Shown one piece after another: positions 27,188-38,597 of a stretch of DNA of 64,000 bases. The DNA comes from Casuarina equisetifolia (taxonomy: Eukaryota; Streptophyta; Magnoliopsida; Fagales; Casuarinaceae): contig CM052354.1 of the NCBI GenBank assembly GCA_028551475.1, forward strand, positions 17,445,258-17,509,257, given 5' to 3'. The first letter of the stretch is position 1. The number at the start of each line of letters is the position of its first letter. Made by a program: the position numbers and the translations under genes. The notes under the pieces were generated by a model, which did no database searches, had not been told where the DNA came from, and saw nothing but the letters and a program-made list of their open reading frames with translations.

Positions 27188-27246
27188 CTTATAGTGGGGG
27201 CTTGTAGGGCAAGTTATGGAAAAGGTGGAAAATATGAGTAAGAGTA
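27188..27246 (+). repeat. Right copy of the duplicated Copia flank
   Basis: Partner of 25780-25836, resuming the Copia sequence after the inserted block. At about 57 bp it is far longer than the 4-6 bp target duplication of normal LTR integration. Confidence 0.75.
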
Positions 27247-28394
27247 ATGTACTTGTGGGGTAGGGGCATTGGTATTATATATAGACTAGAGCTTGGAGTA
27301 AGGGTAATAAAATGGGAGTTATAGCATTGCCTACATGTGATAGCAAAATGACCCTTGGATGGCAAATTTGGCAAAAGGGAATTTGTCATTGGCCATGGCT
27401 AGCCAAAGATGGGTGCACTAGTGAAAAGGGGGGGTTAGGTAGTATTGGTGGCTAAATTGGGCTCGTAAGGGAAAACTCATTTTAAGCAACAAACACTACA
27501 AGGGGAGGAACGCTAGCTAGATCTTGAGCAAAAATATTGAGCATGCCTTTATAAGACAAAAGCATGCCATGAAGATCCTCATGGCTAAGAGGAGCAACTC
27601 TAGTCACGACCGAAATGACCATAATGAGGGGATGAAATTTTGGCCCCAATCCCCTGAAAATGTGAGTGTTGTACTTACTATCGAACAATGATTCACCAAC
27701 TTAGGCCAACTGATCTACAATATTGGTCTCCTAATGTAAGTAGTTAACAATTGACCAACCTCTATAGTACATGGACTGAAGTTCTAGGTAGAGAGCCACC
27801 ACATGCACAATAGGCTGAGTAGCAAGATAGCTCTAGATGGTTGCCAATGATCGGAAGCCGATAAGCTAAGCCACAATTGAAGCAATGGTAGTGTTTAGTA
27901 GCCAACCCATTACAATTTGATCACAAATCTGCTAGTTTGTGTGAATAAGGTTGGGGATGAAGGAAGCAAAGGTTCCAACAGGTGACTCAAATGGAGAAGG
28001 TTGTAGGATATAAGTTGGGCCTTTGTGTTCATTACCATCAACGGTAGGCATGAGTTGCATTGCCTCCAAAAAAGGCTAGATCATAGTATGCTAAATAACA
28101 TAGTTACCACTGAAGAGCTATTCTAGGATGGTTAGCAACAACAAAAAGGCAAGGGTAGAAGGAAAGCCATCTTAGCTCAGGTTAGAAGGTGGGTCAATGT
28201 TTGGGTTTAGGTTGGGCACTATGGTGGAGGAGGAGGACATAAGAAAAAGTAAATAGTAGAAAAAAATGTAGAAAAATGATAAAAGAAAACCAGGAAAGAT
28301 GTAGAAGTAAAGGAAAAAAATGCAAGAAAGAGAATAGGTAAACCAAGAACAACATCACTTCTCAAATCCCAAGTTAGAAAATGAAAAAGATAAG

Positions 28395-28644
28395 ATGGTC
28401 AAAATCGCTTTAGCTCAAAGAAATTTTTGTCAATTTCTATTGTTTAATCTTAACTGAGAAAAAGACAAGACATCATTTTTACAAGTTACACTTTCTTTTT
28501 GTATGTGTGTTCTATTGTACAACAATCTACTATACTAGGTGTGTAGGGTCATTAAGTGCTATTGCTGTCAATAAGAGATAAGGTTGATTAATGTGGACTA
28601 AAGTGTTGCAACATGGACCATGTTCATATGGGACTGTATCAACA
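28395..28644 (-). repeat. 5' LTR of the Copia element
   Basis: Partner of 22443-22676, visibly diverged from it by substitutions and small length changes, which indicates an old insertion. The inner edge near 28395 is approximate, since no clear primer-binding site is readable. Confidence 0.72.
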
Positions 28645-29575
28645 TGCTCTATATGGTATTTTGCTTCTCTAAATGAAAGTGAGACAATATGTTATATGTT
28701 AGTCCTCCTAGATATCAAAGAATTTTCAAACACAATATCTAGAAGCTTGTAATAAACCTTTTCCTCATGGGACATATGTTATAATTAAAAGGGTAGTACA
28801 CCCTTAGTTTTAACTTGGAGAAACATAGAAACATAAAATTAAAATCTAGGCAACTCTTAATATACCCGATCACTTTTACAACTACCTCTATATGGGATTA
28901 CTTAGGTGCATGCATAAACTGATTAAGAAGATGTACTAAAAATGTAATGTGAGACTCAATAAGGATCAAGTGAATCAGCTAGTCAACTATTTTCTAGTAG
29001 GTCAAAGCATCTTCAAAATAATTACCTTAGGTTTTGGAAAAGAGAATAATCATGGCATGATTGATAATGTTCTGAGCATTTATTTGAATTTCATATTCCA
29101 CTAGTGAGAAACCTACTTCAATCCATTAAAAGATTTTTGCAATCAATACATTGCCCTTAATGATTGTGAAATCTAAGGTAAAGCAAAATATTATATGAAA
29201 GAATGTGTTCTAAACACCCACTTAAAAAGGAGCATATGGTGAACAAAATTAACAATAACAATTAAAAAAACAATGACATGTTTTACTATAAGAAAAAATA
29301 TATCATAGTAATCAATTCCTTCTCCCTAGTTGTATCCTTTAGCCATCATGGTTCATTTCAAATTAAGTAAAGGATTGGGGTAGTGGCATATGAGCTTAAG
29401 CTACTCGAAAGGCACCAAGGTCCATCTAGTTTTCTATATTTCCTTATTCAAGAAGTTCATTAGAGCTACAACTCAATTGTAGCCAATACTTCCAAAGTTG
29501 CATGAAGGAGCAGTTGCCTATCCTACTCCACAAACCATGCTAGATCAATGCAAAAAGGAAAGAAAAGAAGATTTA
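28645..29575 (-). mobile_element. Second Ty1/Copia pol fragment
   Basis: The minus strand carries decayed Copia reverse transcriptase sequence. Recognisable pieces are AKGYN and GEGIDYYD (about 29345-29300) and, further downstream in sense order, LNQFMHAPK (about 28935-28900), which in intact Copia elements lies near the RT/RNase H junction. No LTR of its own is recognised. It lies between the first Copia element and the gypsy element, which appears to have inserted at its upstream edge. Many breaks are present. Confidence 0.7.
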
Positions 29576-29580
29576 TTCAT

Positions 29581-30328
29581 TGATATGACCTTTCATACAA
29601 GATCGAGTCATCAATCTATTTAGAGGTTGATTGTTAAGTAGCAATGGGTTGAAACATGACTTCTTCTCAATCTTGTCAATTAAGGTAAAGACACGAAGGG
29701 TTGTGGAAAAAAAAGGCTAGTTGACTATTAAAAACATAACTACAAATAGTATAAAGGGTTTTTCTTTCTTTGCCCTTTTGCTTTTCGTACTCCCATCTTT
29801 ATAGATGAAGATTACTACCACCCTACCTTACTAAGCTTTCATGGGTATGTTCTACCTATTGGAGATATTACAAAATGATGCTTATACACCTTCCTTTCTT
29901 ATTATTGCAAAATCCTACTACTAAGATTATACTCTATTCCATAAACACAATTATAGATTCTACAATCATGCTTTTAGAATACAAAACTTATATAAAGCAT
30001 GTGCTACACTTTTAGAGTAGCAAATATTTTTGGTAGTTCATGATGCAATAGGTGTGGGGGTCTCTTCCACCACACTATCCTTCTTGCCATCGTCCATTTG
30101 GGCACTTTCTACATGATCTTCTTTGGCTTGAGTACAAACAAGTGTCATCTCTTTAACTATTGCATGCCTTGTCCAAGCCACTTGTGTGATCCTTGTTGCC
30201 ACTCATTTTCTCCTTAGTTGATACATGCCCCATGTTAGCCTTGTCCAAGCCACTTGTATGATCCATGTTGCCACTCATTTGTTTCTCGTTGTTACGTGAA
30301 TTTCCACCATTCATGTAGGTATGTAATA
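29581..30328 (-). repeat. 3' LTR of the gypsy element
   Basis: 748-bp LTR starting TGATATGACC on the plus strand, paired with 34799-35567. It contains a roughly 72-bp internal direct repeat (TCCAAGCCACTTG at about 30172 and 30244), placed in the U3 half of the LTR. Confidence 0.9.
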
Positions 30329-33300
30329 GTACACCCCTGCCAATGGAGACCTTGTCCCCAAGGTCGAAGGATCCTTAAACAAGACTTGAGGGTGGCGTCA
30401 ACAACCTAAATAGCTTCTTTGAGGGGAAGGCCTTGCCATTGGATAAGAGTTTGAGGCTCACCTTTGTGGATTTGTCATTGCAATGCACATTTTGAAAAGG
30501 CCAATAAGGTGTCATCATCGTTAGAAAGATGTGGTAAAGTTGGGAGGATGGTAGGTAAAGGAAGGATGGACTTTTTTAACAAGGAAACATGAAAAGCCAA
30601 GTGGATTCAGGAATTTGAGGGAAGTTGCAAGCAATAGGCAACCTCTCCCATGCGTTGTGCAATCGAAAAGGGTCCATAAAAATGGGCTACATGCTTAAGG
30701 TTGTGGCGAGTGGCAATAAAAAGTTGGCAATAAGGTTGGAGCTTAAGAAACACTAAGTCACCAACGTTGAAATGAACCTCTTTATGGTAGTGATCATAAA
30801 ACAATTTCATACGTTGTTGGGCAACTTCCAGGCAAGACTTTAATTCTTGCAAGACAACAATTCAGTCACTTAATTCTTGGTCAACAATAAAGAGTTGGAA
30901 TGTGCCTAAGACATAGGAAAGCAAACTTAGAGAAGGCTTACCATAGACCACTTCATATGGGGTGCGATTGGTGGAATTATGGACATTACTATTTTAAGTG
31001 TACTTTGCCTAAGGAAGCCAACGAGTCCATTCACAGGGATGCTTACATCTTGAAAGTATAGTTAGTGACCTCTATTTGGCCATCTGATTGAGAATGGTAA
31101 AAGGAGGTGAAACAAAAAGTGGTGCCTTGTAAGCATAACAACTCACACTAAAACAAATTGGTAAATGTGGCATCCTAGTCAAACACTATGGACTTGGGCA
31201 TGTTGTGTAGCTTGAAAGCCTACTTGAACAAAAGTTAAGCAATAGAACTAGTAAAGTAGGGATGTGAAAGGGTGGAGAAATTAACATACTTTGAAAGGTG
31301 ATCAACAACAATGAGGATTGAAGCCTTGCCTTTAAAGGGTGGAAAACCATCCATTAAATTAAAAGAAATATCTTCCCATATTTGTTCTGGAATAAGAAAG
31401 GGAGATAGCAACCCGAATGGAAGTGTGTGTTCCCATTTGTTTTTTTTTGACACATCTTACAGCTACAATATGTTATAAAATGGAAGCCTTCAGTTTTTGC
31501 CAACAAAAAATCGCTCAAATGCGGTGGTAAGTATATAAAACACGTTCGTGGCCTATAGCATGGAATTCATCTATGATTACAAGAATTAGTTCTAAATCTA
31601 GAGGAAGAAATATTCGTCCTTTAAAGTATATGAGACCTTTATGCAAAGTCCAAGGCCCCATAGCTTTATCTAATTTGATGTAGGTACCAAATCTTATAAA
31701 AATGAGTTAGTTTCATTTTCTTAACAGGTAGAATCCAACCACAATAACATTGGTTAGTTAATGGCTAAGCATTTGAGTTGGTTATGTAGTGAGTGTAGAG
31801 AACCATCAGCCTTATCGTGGCACTGTAATAGGCCATCAACAACATGATTGTTTGACCTTAACTGGTACTCTATACAAAAAATCATACCCAAGCAATTTTA
31901 TAAGCCATCATTGTTGAGCAGGAGTTGAGATCTTCTACTCCTAAAGATACTTAAGGCTATGGTGGTCTGTATTGATGATAAAAGGACGTCCCAATAGATA
32001 ATGGCACCAACACTAGATGGACACAACCACAGCTAGTAATTCATGTTCATAGGTCGAGAGTAAGAGATGGTGCCCATGGAGGGCCTTGTTGAAGAAAGCA
32101 TTAGCTTACTTTTCTTGAGTTAACACCAGCCTAATGCCATCCCCAGAAGCATCACATTCAACATAAAACTACTTGAAGAAATCTATAAGGGTAAGTATAA
32201 AAGCCTTTGTCATTGCATCTTTGAAAGTGGAAAAAGCCTCAGAAGCCTTTTAATTCCATTAAAAGTGCCTTTTTTAACAAATCAGTTAAGGGACCCATAA
32301 TGGCGCCATAATGCTGAACAAATCTTCGATAATACCCCATAAGACTGAGGAATCCATGAAGGGCCTTGACTTATTTCAATTACGGCCATTCCACCATAAC
32401 ATGAATTTTGTCTTGATCCCTTGACAAGCCTTTAAAGCCAACAACATGCCCTAAGAAATGGACAATAAATAGTCCAAACTCACACTTGGATTTTTTTGCA
32501 AAAAGCCGGTGCTCTTCCAATATATTTAGAACAATATCCAAGTGCACAAGATGCTCTTCCCATGATTGGCTATATATGAGAATGTCATAAAAAAATATAA
32601 GAACAAACGTATGGAGTTGAAGTATAAATACCAAATTCATAAATGCTTGGAATGTCAATGGAGGATTAGACAAACCAAAAGGCATTACAAGATATTCATA
32701 GTGCCCATGGTGTGTGCAAAATGTTGTTTTTGGAACATTTTCTAGCCTCGTACAGATTTGGTGGTAACCAAATCGTAAGTCCATTTTTAAGAAAACCTTA
32801 ACACCATGGAATTCATCTAGTAGCACATCCACTGTAGTTAGTGGAAATTTGTCCTTCTTAATGACTTGATTCAATGCATGATAGTCAATGCACATTCGCC
32901 AACTCCAATCTTTTTTGGGGACTAAAAGGACTAGAGAAAAGAAAGGACTCTGACTAGGTCGGATGACACCTTCATCTAGGAGTTCCGCTACTAGCTTTTC
33001 AATGACTTCTTTTTTAAAGTGATGAGAGTGGTAAGGCTTGACAGCTATTGGGTTAGATGACACCTTAATCTAGGAGTTTCGCTACTAGCTTTTCAATGAC
33101 TTCTTTTTTAAAGTGAAGATAGCGATAAGGCTTGATAGCTATTGGAGCGGTCCCTGCCTTTAGAAGAATAGAATGATCAAAGTCTTGGATAAGGAACAAG
33201 CCATGTGAGGTGGCAAAAACCTTTTCATGTTTTTGTAGAACTTCTCCTAAGAGCTCATTCAAAGATGTTGTTACATGCTGGGGTTATGTGCCTTCTGACT

Positions 33301-34798
33301 TTGTGACCACGGAAATGTGTAGGAGAATACCCCCTTGCCTTTGTTAAGTTCCTTGGCAAAGACATCAACATCCATCAACTTATTGTTACCACTTTTATCA
33401 CCTTGCAATTCAATTGTTTTACCATCCACAGAAAGGGACATGTAAAGTCAATCGAAGTCCTAAACTATAGGCCCCAATGTTTACAGCAGTTGGGTACCTA
33501 AGATTGCATCAATACCTTTGAGAGGAAGAAGGAAAAAATCAAGCTTCATTGGGACTTTTTGTAAATGAACCCATACTCCTTCACATTTTCCTTCACTCAT
33601 TAAGGTGTCACTATTGGCCATAGATACTTCAAACTTGTCTTGCACATTAAGACATAGTCCCTCTCACCTTGCCAAAGTACTACTCAAAAAATTGTGTGAG
33701 CTACCATTGTCTATTAAAATGTAAATGTGTGTGACTTACCAACTTGTTATGAATGTGCATTGTTGGGGGTCCAAAGTCCCTGTTTATGGCATGGATAGAA
33801 ATCTTGTGTACAAGTTCCTTGCCCAAGGCTACAACTTCATCTCCTGGCTTTCTTATGCCATCATCTTCTCTTTCATATTCAACTCTTACATCTTCAATTA
33901 ACCACAAACATTCCAAAAGGAAAATTTTTCTACAGCAATGGCCTAGCAAGAACTTGTCGTTACAATTGAAACAGAGGCCCTTGGAGTGCCTCTCTAATAG
34001 TTCTATGGGTGTGAGTCTCTTGGCTAGGAGTGCCTCTGGTTTCTACTTAGCATTGTGCTTGTAAAAGTTGGAGCTTAGGCATCTAGGTAAAGCCCTTAAC
34101 TCATATAAGCAGGCAAGCCCAATAACTGAAAAGAGTGCAAATAGCTTATAAGCTTGCACATCGACTCTGAGATGATCCTTAAGGCCACTAATGAAATAAT
34201 CCACCTACTGCTTTTAAGAAAGGTTGATGGCTCGAGGTAGTAGTTGTGTGAACTCTAACTAATAATCATCAACTAAACCAAGCTGGCGAAGTTTTGTAAG
34301 GTCACCAAAAAAATCATAGAACTTGCTAGGACCATAATGATTAAAAAGCTCTTCTTTTAATTGGTCCCATGTGAGGGTAACATTAACTCTATTTGACTTA
34401 AGAAGTTAGAACCAAATTTGTGCCTCGCCATCAACGTTCCAAGATGCAAGAAACACTTTTTCCTCCTCTAGGATAGAATTGTAATCAAAGAATTGATTAA
34501 CTTTGCAAACATGGCCCAGATCCTCCCACCTATCATAGTAAGGAAAATCCAACCTAATCACCTTTGATCGCAAGTGTCCAACAATTGCACCCAAGCTTTC
34601 ATCCTGCCTTTCTCTATCACCAACTTGCAAAGAGTTGGCTTCCTTTTCCTTTCTACCTCCATCAATCTTTGCATGAACCTCAGCAATCATCATCTACATA
34701 ACGTCCGTCATTTCTCAAAATTAGTTATCTATTTAGCCACAATTGTTTGACCTTGGGTGACCGTCTAGCCATGGTTGATGTTGACTCTGATGCCACTT

Positions 34799-35567
34799 TG
34801 ATATGACCTTTTGTACAAGACCAAGTCACTAGCCTATTTAAAGGCTGATCTTTAAGTAGCAACGGGTTGAAACATGACTTCTTCCCAATCTTGTCGATTG
34901 AGGTAAGGACACAAAGGGTTGTGGAAGAAAAGGTTGGTTTACTATTAAGAACAGAACTACAAATAGTACAAAGGTTTTTTTCTCACTCTACCCTTTTACT
35001 TTTTGTACTCCCCTCTTCATAGGCGAAGATTACTACCACCTTACCTTTCTGGGCTTTCATAGGTGTGTTATACCTACTAGAGCTATTACAAAATGATGCC
35101 TATACACCTTCCTTCCTTATTACAACAAATCTACCCAAAATCTTACAGCTAAAATCCTATTCTATTCCATAAACACAATTACAGATTCTGCAATCATGCT
35201 TCTAGAATACAAAACTTATGCAGAGCATGCATTGCACTTTCAAAGTAGCAAATATATCCAGCAATTCAGGATGCAATAAGTGTAGAGGTCTCTTCCACCT
35301 CACTATCCTTCTTGCCATTATCCATTTTGCCACTTTCTGCATGATCTTCTTTGGTTTCAGTGCAAACAAGTGTCATCTCCTTAACTATTGCATGCCCCAT
35401 GTTAGCCTTATCCAAGCCACTTGTCTAATCCTTGCTACCACTCATTTTCTCCTTAGTTGTTGCATGCCCCATGTTAGCCTTGTCCAAGCTACTTGTATGA
35501 TCCTTACTACCACTCATTTGTTCCTTGTTATTACATGAATTTCCACCATTCATGCACGTACGTAACA
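34799..35567 (-). repeat. 5' LTR of the gypsy element
   Basis: 769-bp LTR with the same 72-bp internal repeat (about 35411 and 35483). It differs from the 3' LTR by many scattered substitutions, so the insertion is not recent. The sense-strand start is TGTTACG at 35567. Confidence 0.92.
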
Positions 35568-35662
35568 TTCATCCATTAGTAAGGAATGTCACTTGTCAAC
35601 GCCACTTGGGAACCAAAAGAACATATCCTAAAACAATATCCCAAGCCAATGGGGGGAGACTG

Positions 35663-36440
35663 TGATGCAAAACTTATAATGGGCTTGAGCAAGCTCAGGT
35701 TAAGAAAATAACTAAAAATTATTTTTTTGGATATTTTTAAGTATTATGTGGGAAAAATAAGTGTTTGGTAAGGAGAAAAGGAGGAAAAATGAAAATATAA
35801 AGAACAAAAACAAAAGATAGATGCTAATAAGCTCTAAGACGTAAAGGTAACGCCACCAGTTAAAGAGGTACTCCACCACCAATCCCTGGCAAAAATTGGA
35901 TAAAGGATGCAAAAGTTGATCACACAACTTTAGGGTTTCTATTCTTTGAAAAACAAGTTGCTTACAACTGAAACAATGCTCCCTTTAAATAGGCAACTAA
36001 ACCTAATTTTAAAAGAATCCTAGTAAATTAGGTATTCTTAAAACCTAATTCTAGAAAGATCTTGATAAATCAAGAATCCCTAAAATTAAGGAAGTCTTAA
36101 CAAATCTAGATTTTGACAAATAAGGGAATCCTAAACAAGTTAGAGATCTAACAAGTATGGAAACTCAAATAAATCAAAAACCTAGACAATTAAGGAAAAC
36201 CAAATAAAAAGAAATATTCTCAAACAATAAAGAAAACATAAGAAATTGAGGACTCAATAACTATTTAGGAAACCCTTATGTTAAAGACTACAAAGATGCT
36301 AAGGAATATTCTTAGGCTGCTTCTTCAACCTTGGCCTTCTTAAACCCATTGGATTACATTATGGCTTAAACATGTATTTGATAACACACAACATATGGAT
36401 TGGGCTATTATATTAGGTCGGCATAGTCACTACCGCATCA
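35663..36440 (-). repeat. 3' LTR of the gag-only element
   Basis: 778-bp LTR, TGATGC...GCATCA on the plus strand. It is closely related to 37821-38597 and to both arms of the inverted block at 25837-26906, so one LTR family inserted here at least twice. Confidence 0.88.
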
Positions 36441-37820
36441 ATCTCCCTTTCTTGACAAAGATTTGTCCTCAAATCTTGGTTGCTGCTTTTGGCTTTATTG
36501 CTCCATGGATCCATAATCCAAGTTTATATGCACACAAATCAAGCTCTAATTCTAGCGGCCTACCCAAGTGTGTTGGTTCACAAATCAATGACAAACTACC
36601 ATGCTGCTTGGATTGAAGTTTATAACCTGACCAACAATAGGATATAAAAAAGTAGTTGAAGTTATGGAATGTTTTAGTAACACCTTTATCAATTGCATTG
36701 AAAAGTATTGGTAATTGTTGTTGACAAATTGTCTTCTCATGATTTGATAATTAAACCCACAAAGGAAACTATTCTTCATGCTTAGTGCCTTTGAATTCTT
36801 TAACTCTTGGATGAAACCTTGTGGTTCTTCTAACAGAATTTCTTTTATTGCCTTATTTGGTAATATCTCGTGCTTTGGTAGATTTAAACCCCTTGGATCG
36901 GTCTCCTTTCCAAGCATCACATCCTGCTTTAGAGGATCCAAGAACTTTGGATTTGCATTCATGGTCATTGGTGCCTCAATCTCTAAAAGATCCAAACTTT
37001 CTAAGTCCACCTCCTTTTATACCAACACCACCAGTTTTGGTAGATCCAAATCTTTTGGTTCTATTTTTGTTGACTTTGTTTCTTCTACTTGAACAACTTC
37101 TATGGCTTTCTTTGGTGAAACTTCTCTCTCATACCACCTTTCTATCCACATATCATAGTCTTCCTTGTAATAATTGTAGTTGTTTTGCTGTTGCTTCTTG
37201 AAATCTATTAAAGCATAATCTTTTTTTTGGTTACATCGTGGTTGTTGGCTTCGGCATATGTTCATCTTGCGTATGTCAACCTAGTCTTGCTTGTAATCTT
37301 TGGGCAAGAAGTGCCTTTTGAACAACTTCTTTAGTTTCTCCCACGAACGGACCTTTTCCTTTTCATCTCATTCTCTTTGTTTCTTAACATTCTCCCACCA
37401 CAAAGAAGCAAATTCTTTGAGATGAAGAACAACAACCTTATATTTCTTTTGATCATTGTACACTCAGAACTTAAACACCCTTTCAATACGATATAGCCAA
37501 TCAATAAAATCATTGTGATCAAGAGTACCTTTGAATTATGGGATGTCGACACATAAGCTACAATCATCATTTGGCCTCCTCCTCCACTCTTTTTCATCTT
37601 GGTTACCCTAGGTGCCTTTGCAAAAGGCTTGCAACTTCTTAAGGACATCAGAAAGTTACACATTTACCTTGCCTAACTCAAGCAATAACATTTTGTTTCC
37701 AACTTCCTATGGTGGAATTGGCGAAAAATAGGCACTATGGTAAGATGAAAAATTGCTACTTGAATTAAACATCTTGAGGAGAGCTCACTCAAAAGAATAA
37801 CCTAGGCTCTAATTACCACT

Positions 37821-38597
37821 TGATGCAAATCTTATGGTGGGCTTAAGTGAGCTTTGAATAAAACGATATGTAAAAATCATTTTTTTGTGTTTTAGGGTTT
37901 TTTTTGTAAGAAAAGTAAGTGTTTGGTAGGGAGGAAGGGATAAAAATGAAAATATGAAGAACAAAAACAAAATATATATGCCAATAAGCTTTAAGACGTA
38001 AAGGCAACGCCACCAATCAAGGAGGTGCTGCACCACCAATCTCTGGCAAGAATTGGATAAAGGATGCAAAAGTTAATCACATAACTTTGGGGTTTCTATT
38101 CTCTGAAAAACAAGTCTGCTTACAACTGATACAATACTCCCTTTAAATAAGCAGCTAAACCTAATTCTAAAAGAATCCTGGTAAATTAGGAATCCTTAAA
38201 ACCTAATTCTAGAAGGATCCTGATAAATCAAGAATCTTTAAAATTTAGGAAGTCTTAACAAATATGGATTCTAACAAATAAGGGAATCCTAAACAAGTTA
38301 GAGATCTAACAACTATGGAAACCCAAATAAACCAAGAACCTAGACAATTAAAGGAAACCAAACAAAAGAAAATATTCTCAAACAATAAAGAAAACCTAAG
38401 AAATAAGGACTCAACAACTATTTAGGAAACCCCTATGTTAAAGACTACAAAGATGCTATGGAATATTCTTGGGCTACTTCTTCAACCTTGGCATTCTTGG
38501 ACCCATTAGATTACGTTGTGGCTCAAACATGTATTTGATGACACACAATATATGGACTAGGTTATTATATTGGGCCGGCATAGTCACTACTGCATTA
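37821..38597 (-). repeat. 5' LTR of the gag-only element
   Basis: 777-bp partner of 35663-36440, next to the primer-binding-like sequence at 37805-37818. The outer edge at 38597 is set by alignment with the other LTR end. Confidence 0.87.

Larger units (their letters stand above)
22443..28644 (-). mobile_element. Ty1/Copia LTR retrotransposon, old and heavily broken
   Basis: Similar repeats of about 235-250 bp lie at 22443-22676 and about 28395-28644, both ending in TCAACA on the plus strand (TGTTGA on the sense strand). A purine tract precedes the 3' LTR (TCCCCCT at 22678-22684 on the plus strand). Sense is minus. In sense order there is a Gag-like region (about 28200-27250, with RGLGPKFHPL and LSHEDLHGMLLSYKG), a protease-like HHM motif near 25680, integrase-like sequence about 25500-24200, and reverse transcriptase/RNase H sequence about 24100-23000. 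Many breaks are present in every region, so it is a fossil. The outer LTR boundary and target duplication are not clear. A separate 1.35-kb block with inverted LTRs lies inside it at 25837-27187. Confidence 0.82.
29581..35567 (-). mobile_element. Ty3/gypsy LTR retrotransposon with 5-bp target duplications, broken
   Basis: The LTRs are 29581-30328 and 34799-35567. The bases TTCAT directly flank both outer edges (29576-29580 and 35568-35572), a classic target duplication. Sense is minus. A primer-binding site resembling the initiator-Met tRNA type (TGGCATCAGAGTC on the minus strand) lies at 34783-34795. In sense order there is Gag-like sequence at 34693-34406, reverse transcriptase at 33262-32380 (for example KMDLRFGYHQI and VMPFGLSNPP), integrase core sequence about 31453-31235, and an integrase C-terminal segment at 30852-30607 (FNVGDLVFLKL). 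Between that segment and the 3' LTR, sequence resembling a chromodomain-type tail may be present. The element is near full length, but several breaks interrupt its coding regions. Confidence 0.93.
35663..38597 (-). mobile_element. Gag-only LTR element with long LTRs (TR-GAG-like), broken
   Basis: Two LTRs of about 778 bp (35663-36440 and 37821-38597) enclose only about 1.38 kb. A primer-binding-site-like sequence (TGGTAATTAGAGCC on the minus strand) is at 37805-37818, and a purine tract adjoins the 3' LTR at 36441-36453. Internal minus-strand sequence includes a Retrotrans_gag-like segment at about 37510-37370 (FASLWWENV) and a less clear charged region at 37010-36585. No protease, reverse transcriptase or integrase is seen, and there is no room for them. 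The element fits the non-autonomous TR-GAG class of plants, which must have borrowed enzymes in trans. No target duplication is evident. Coding sequence is broken in several places. Confidence 0.85.
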
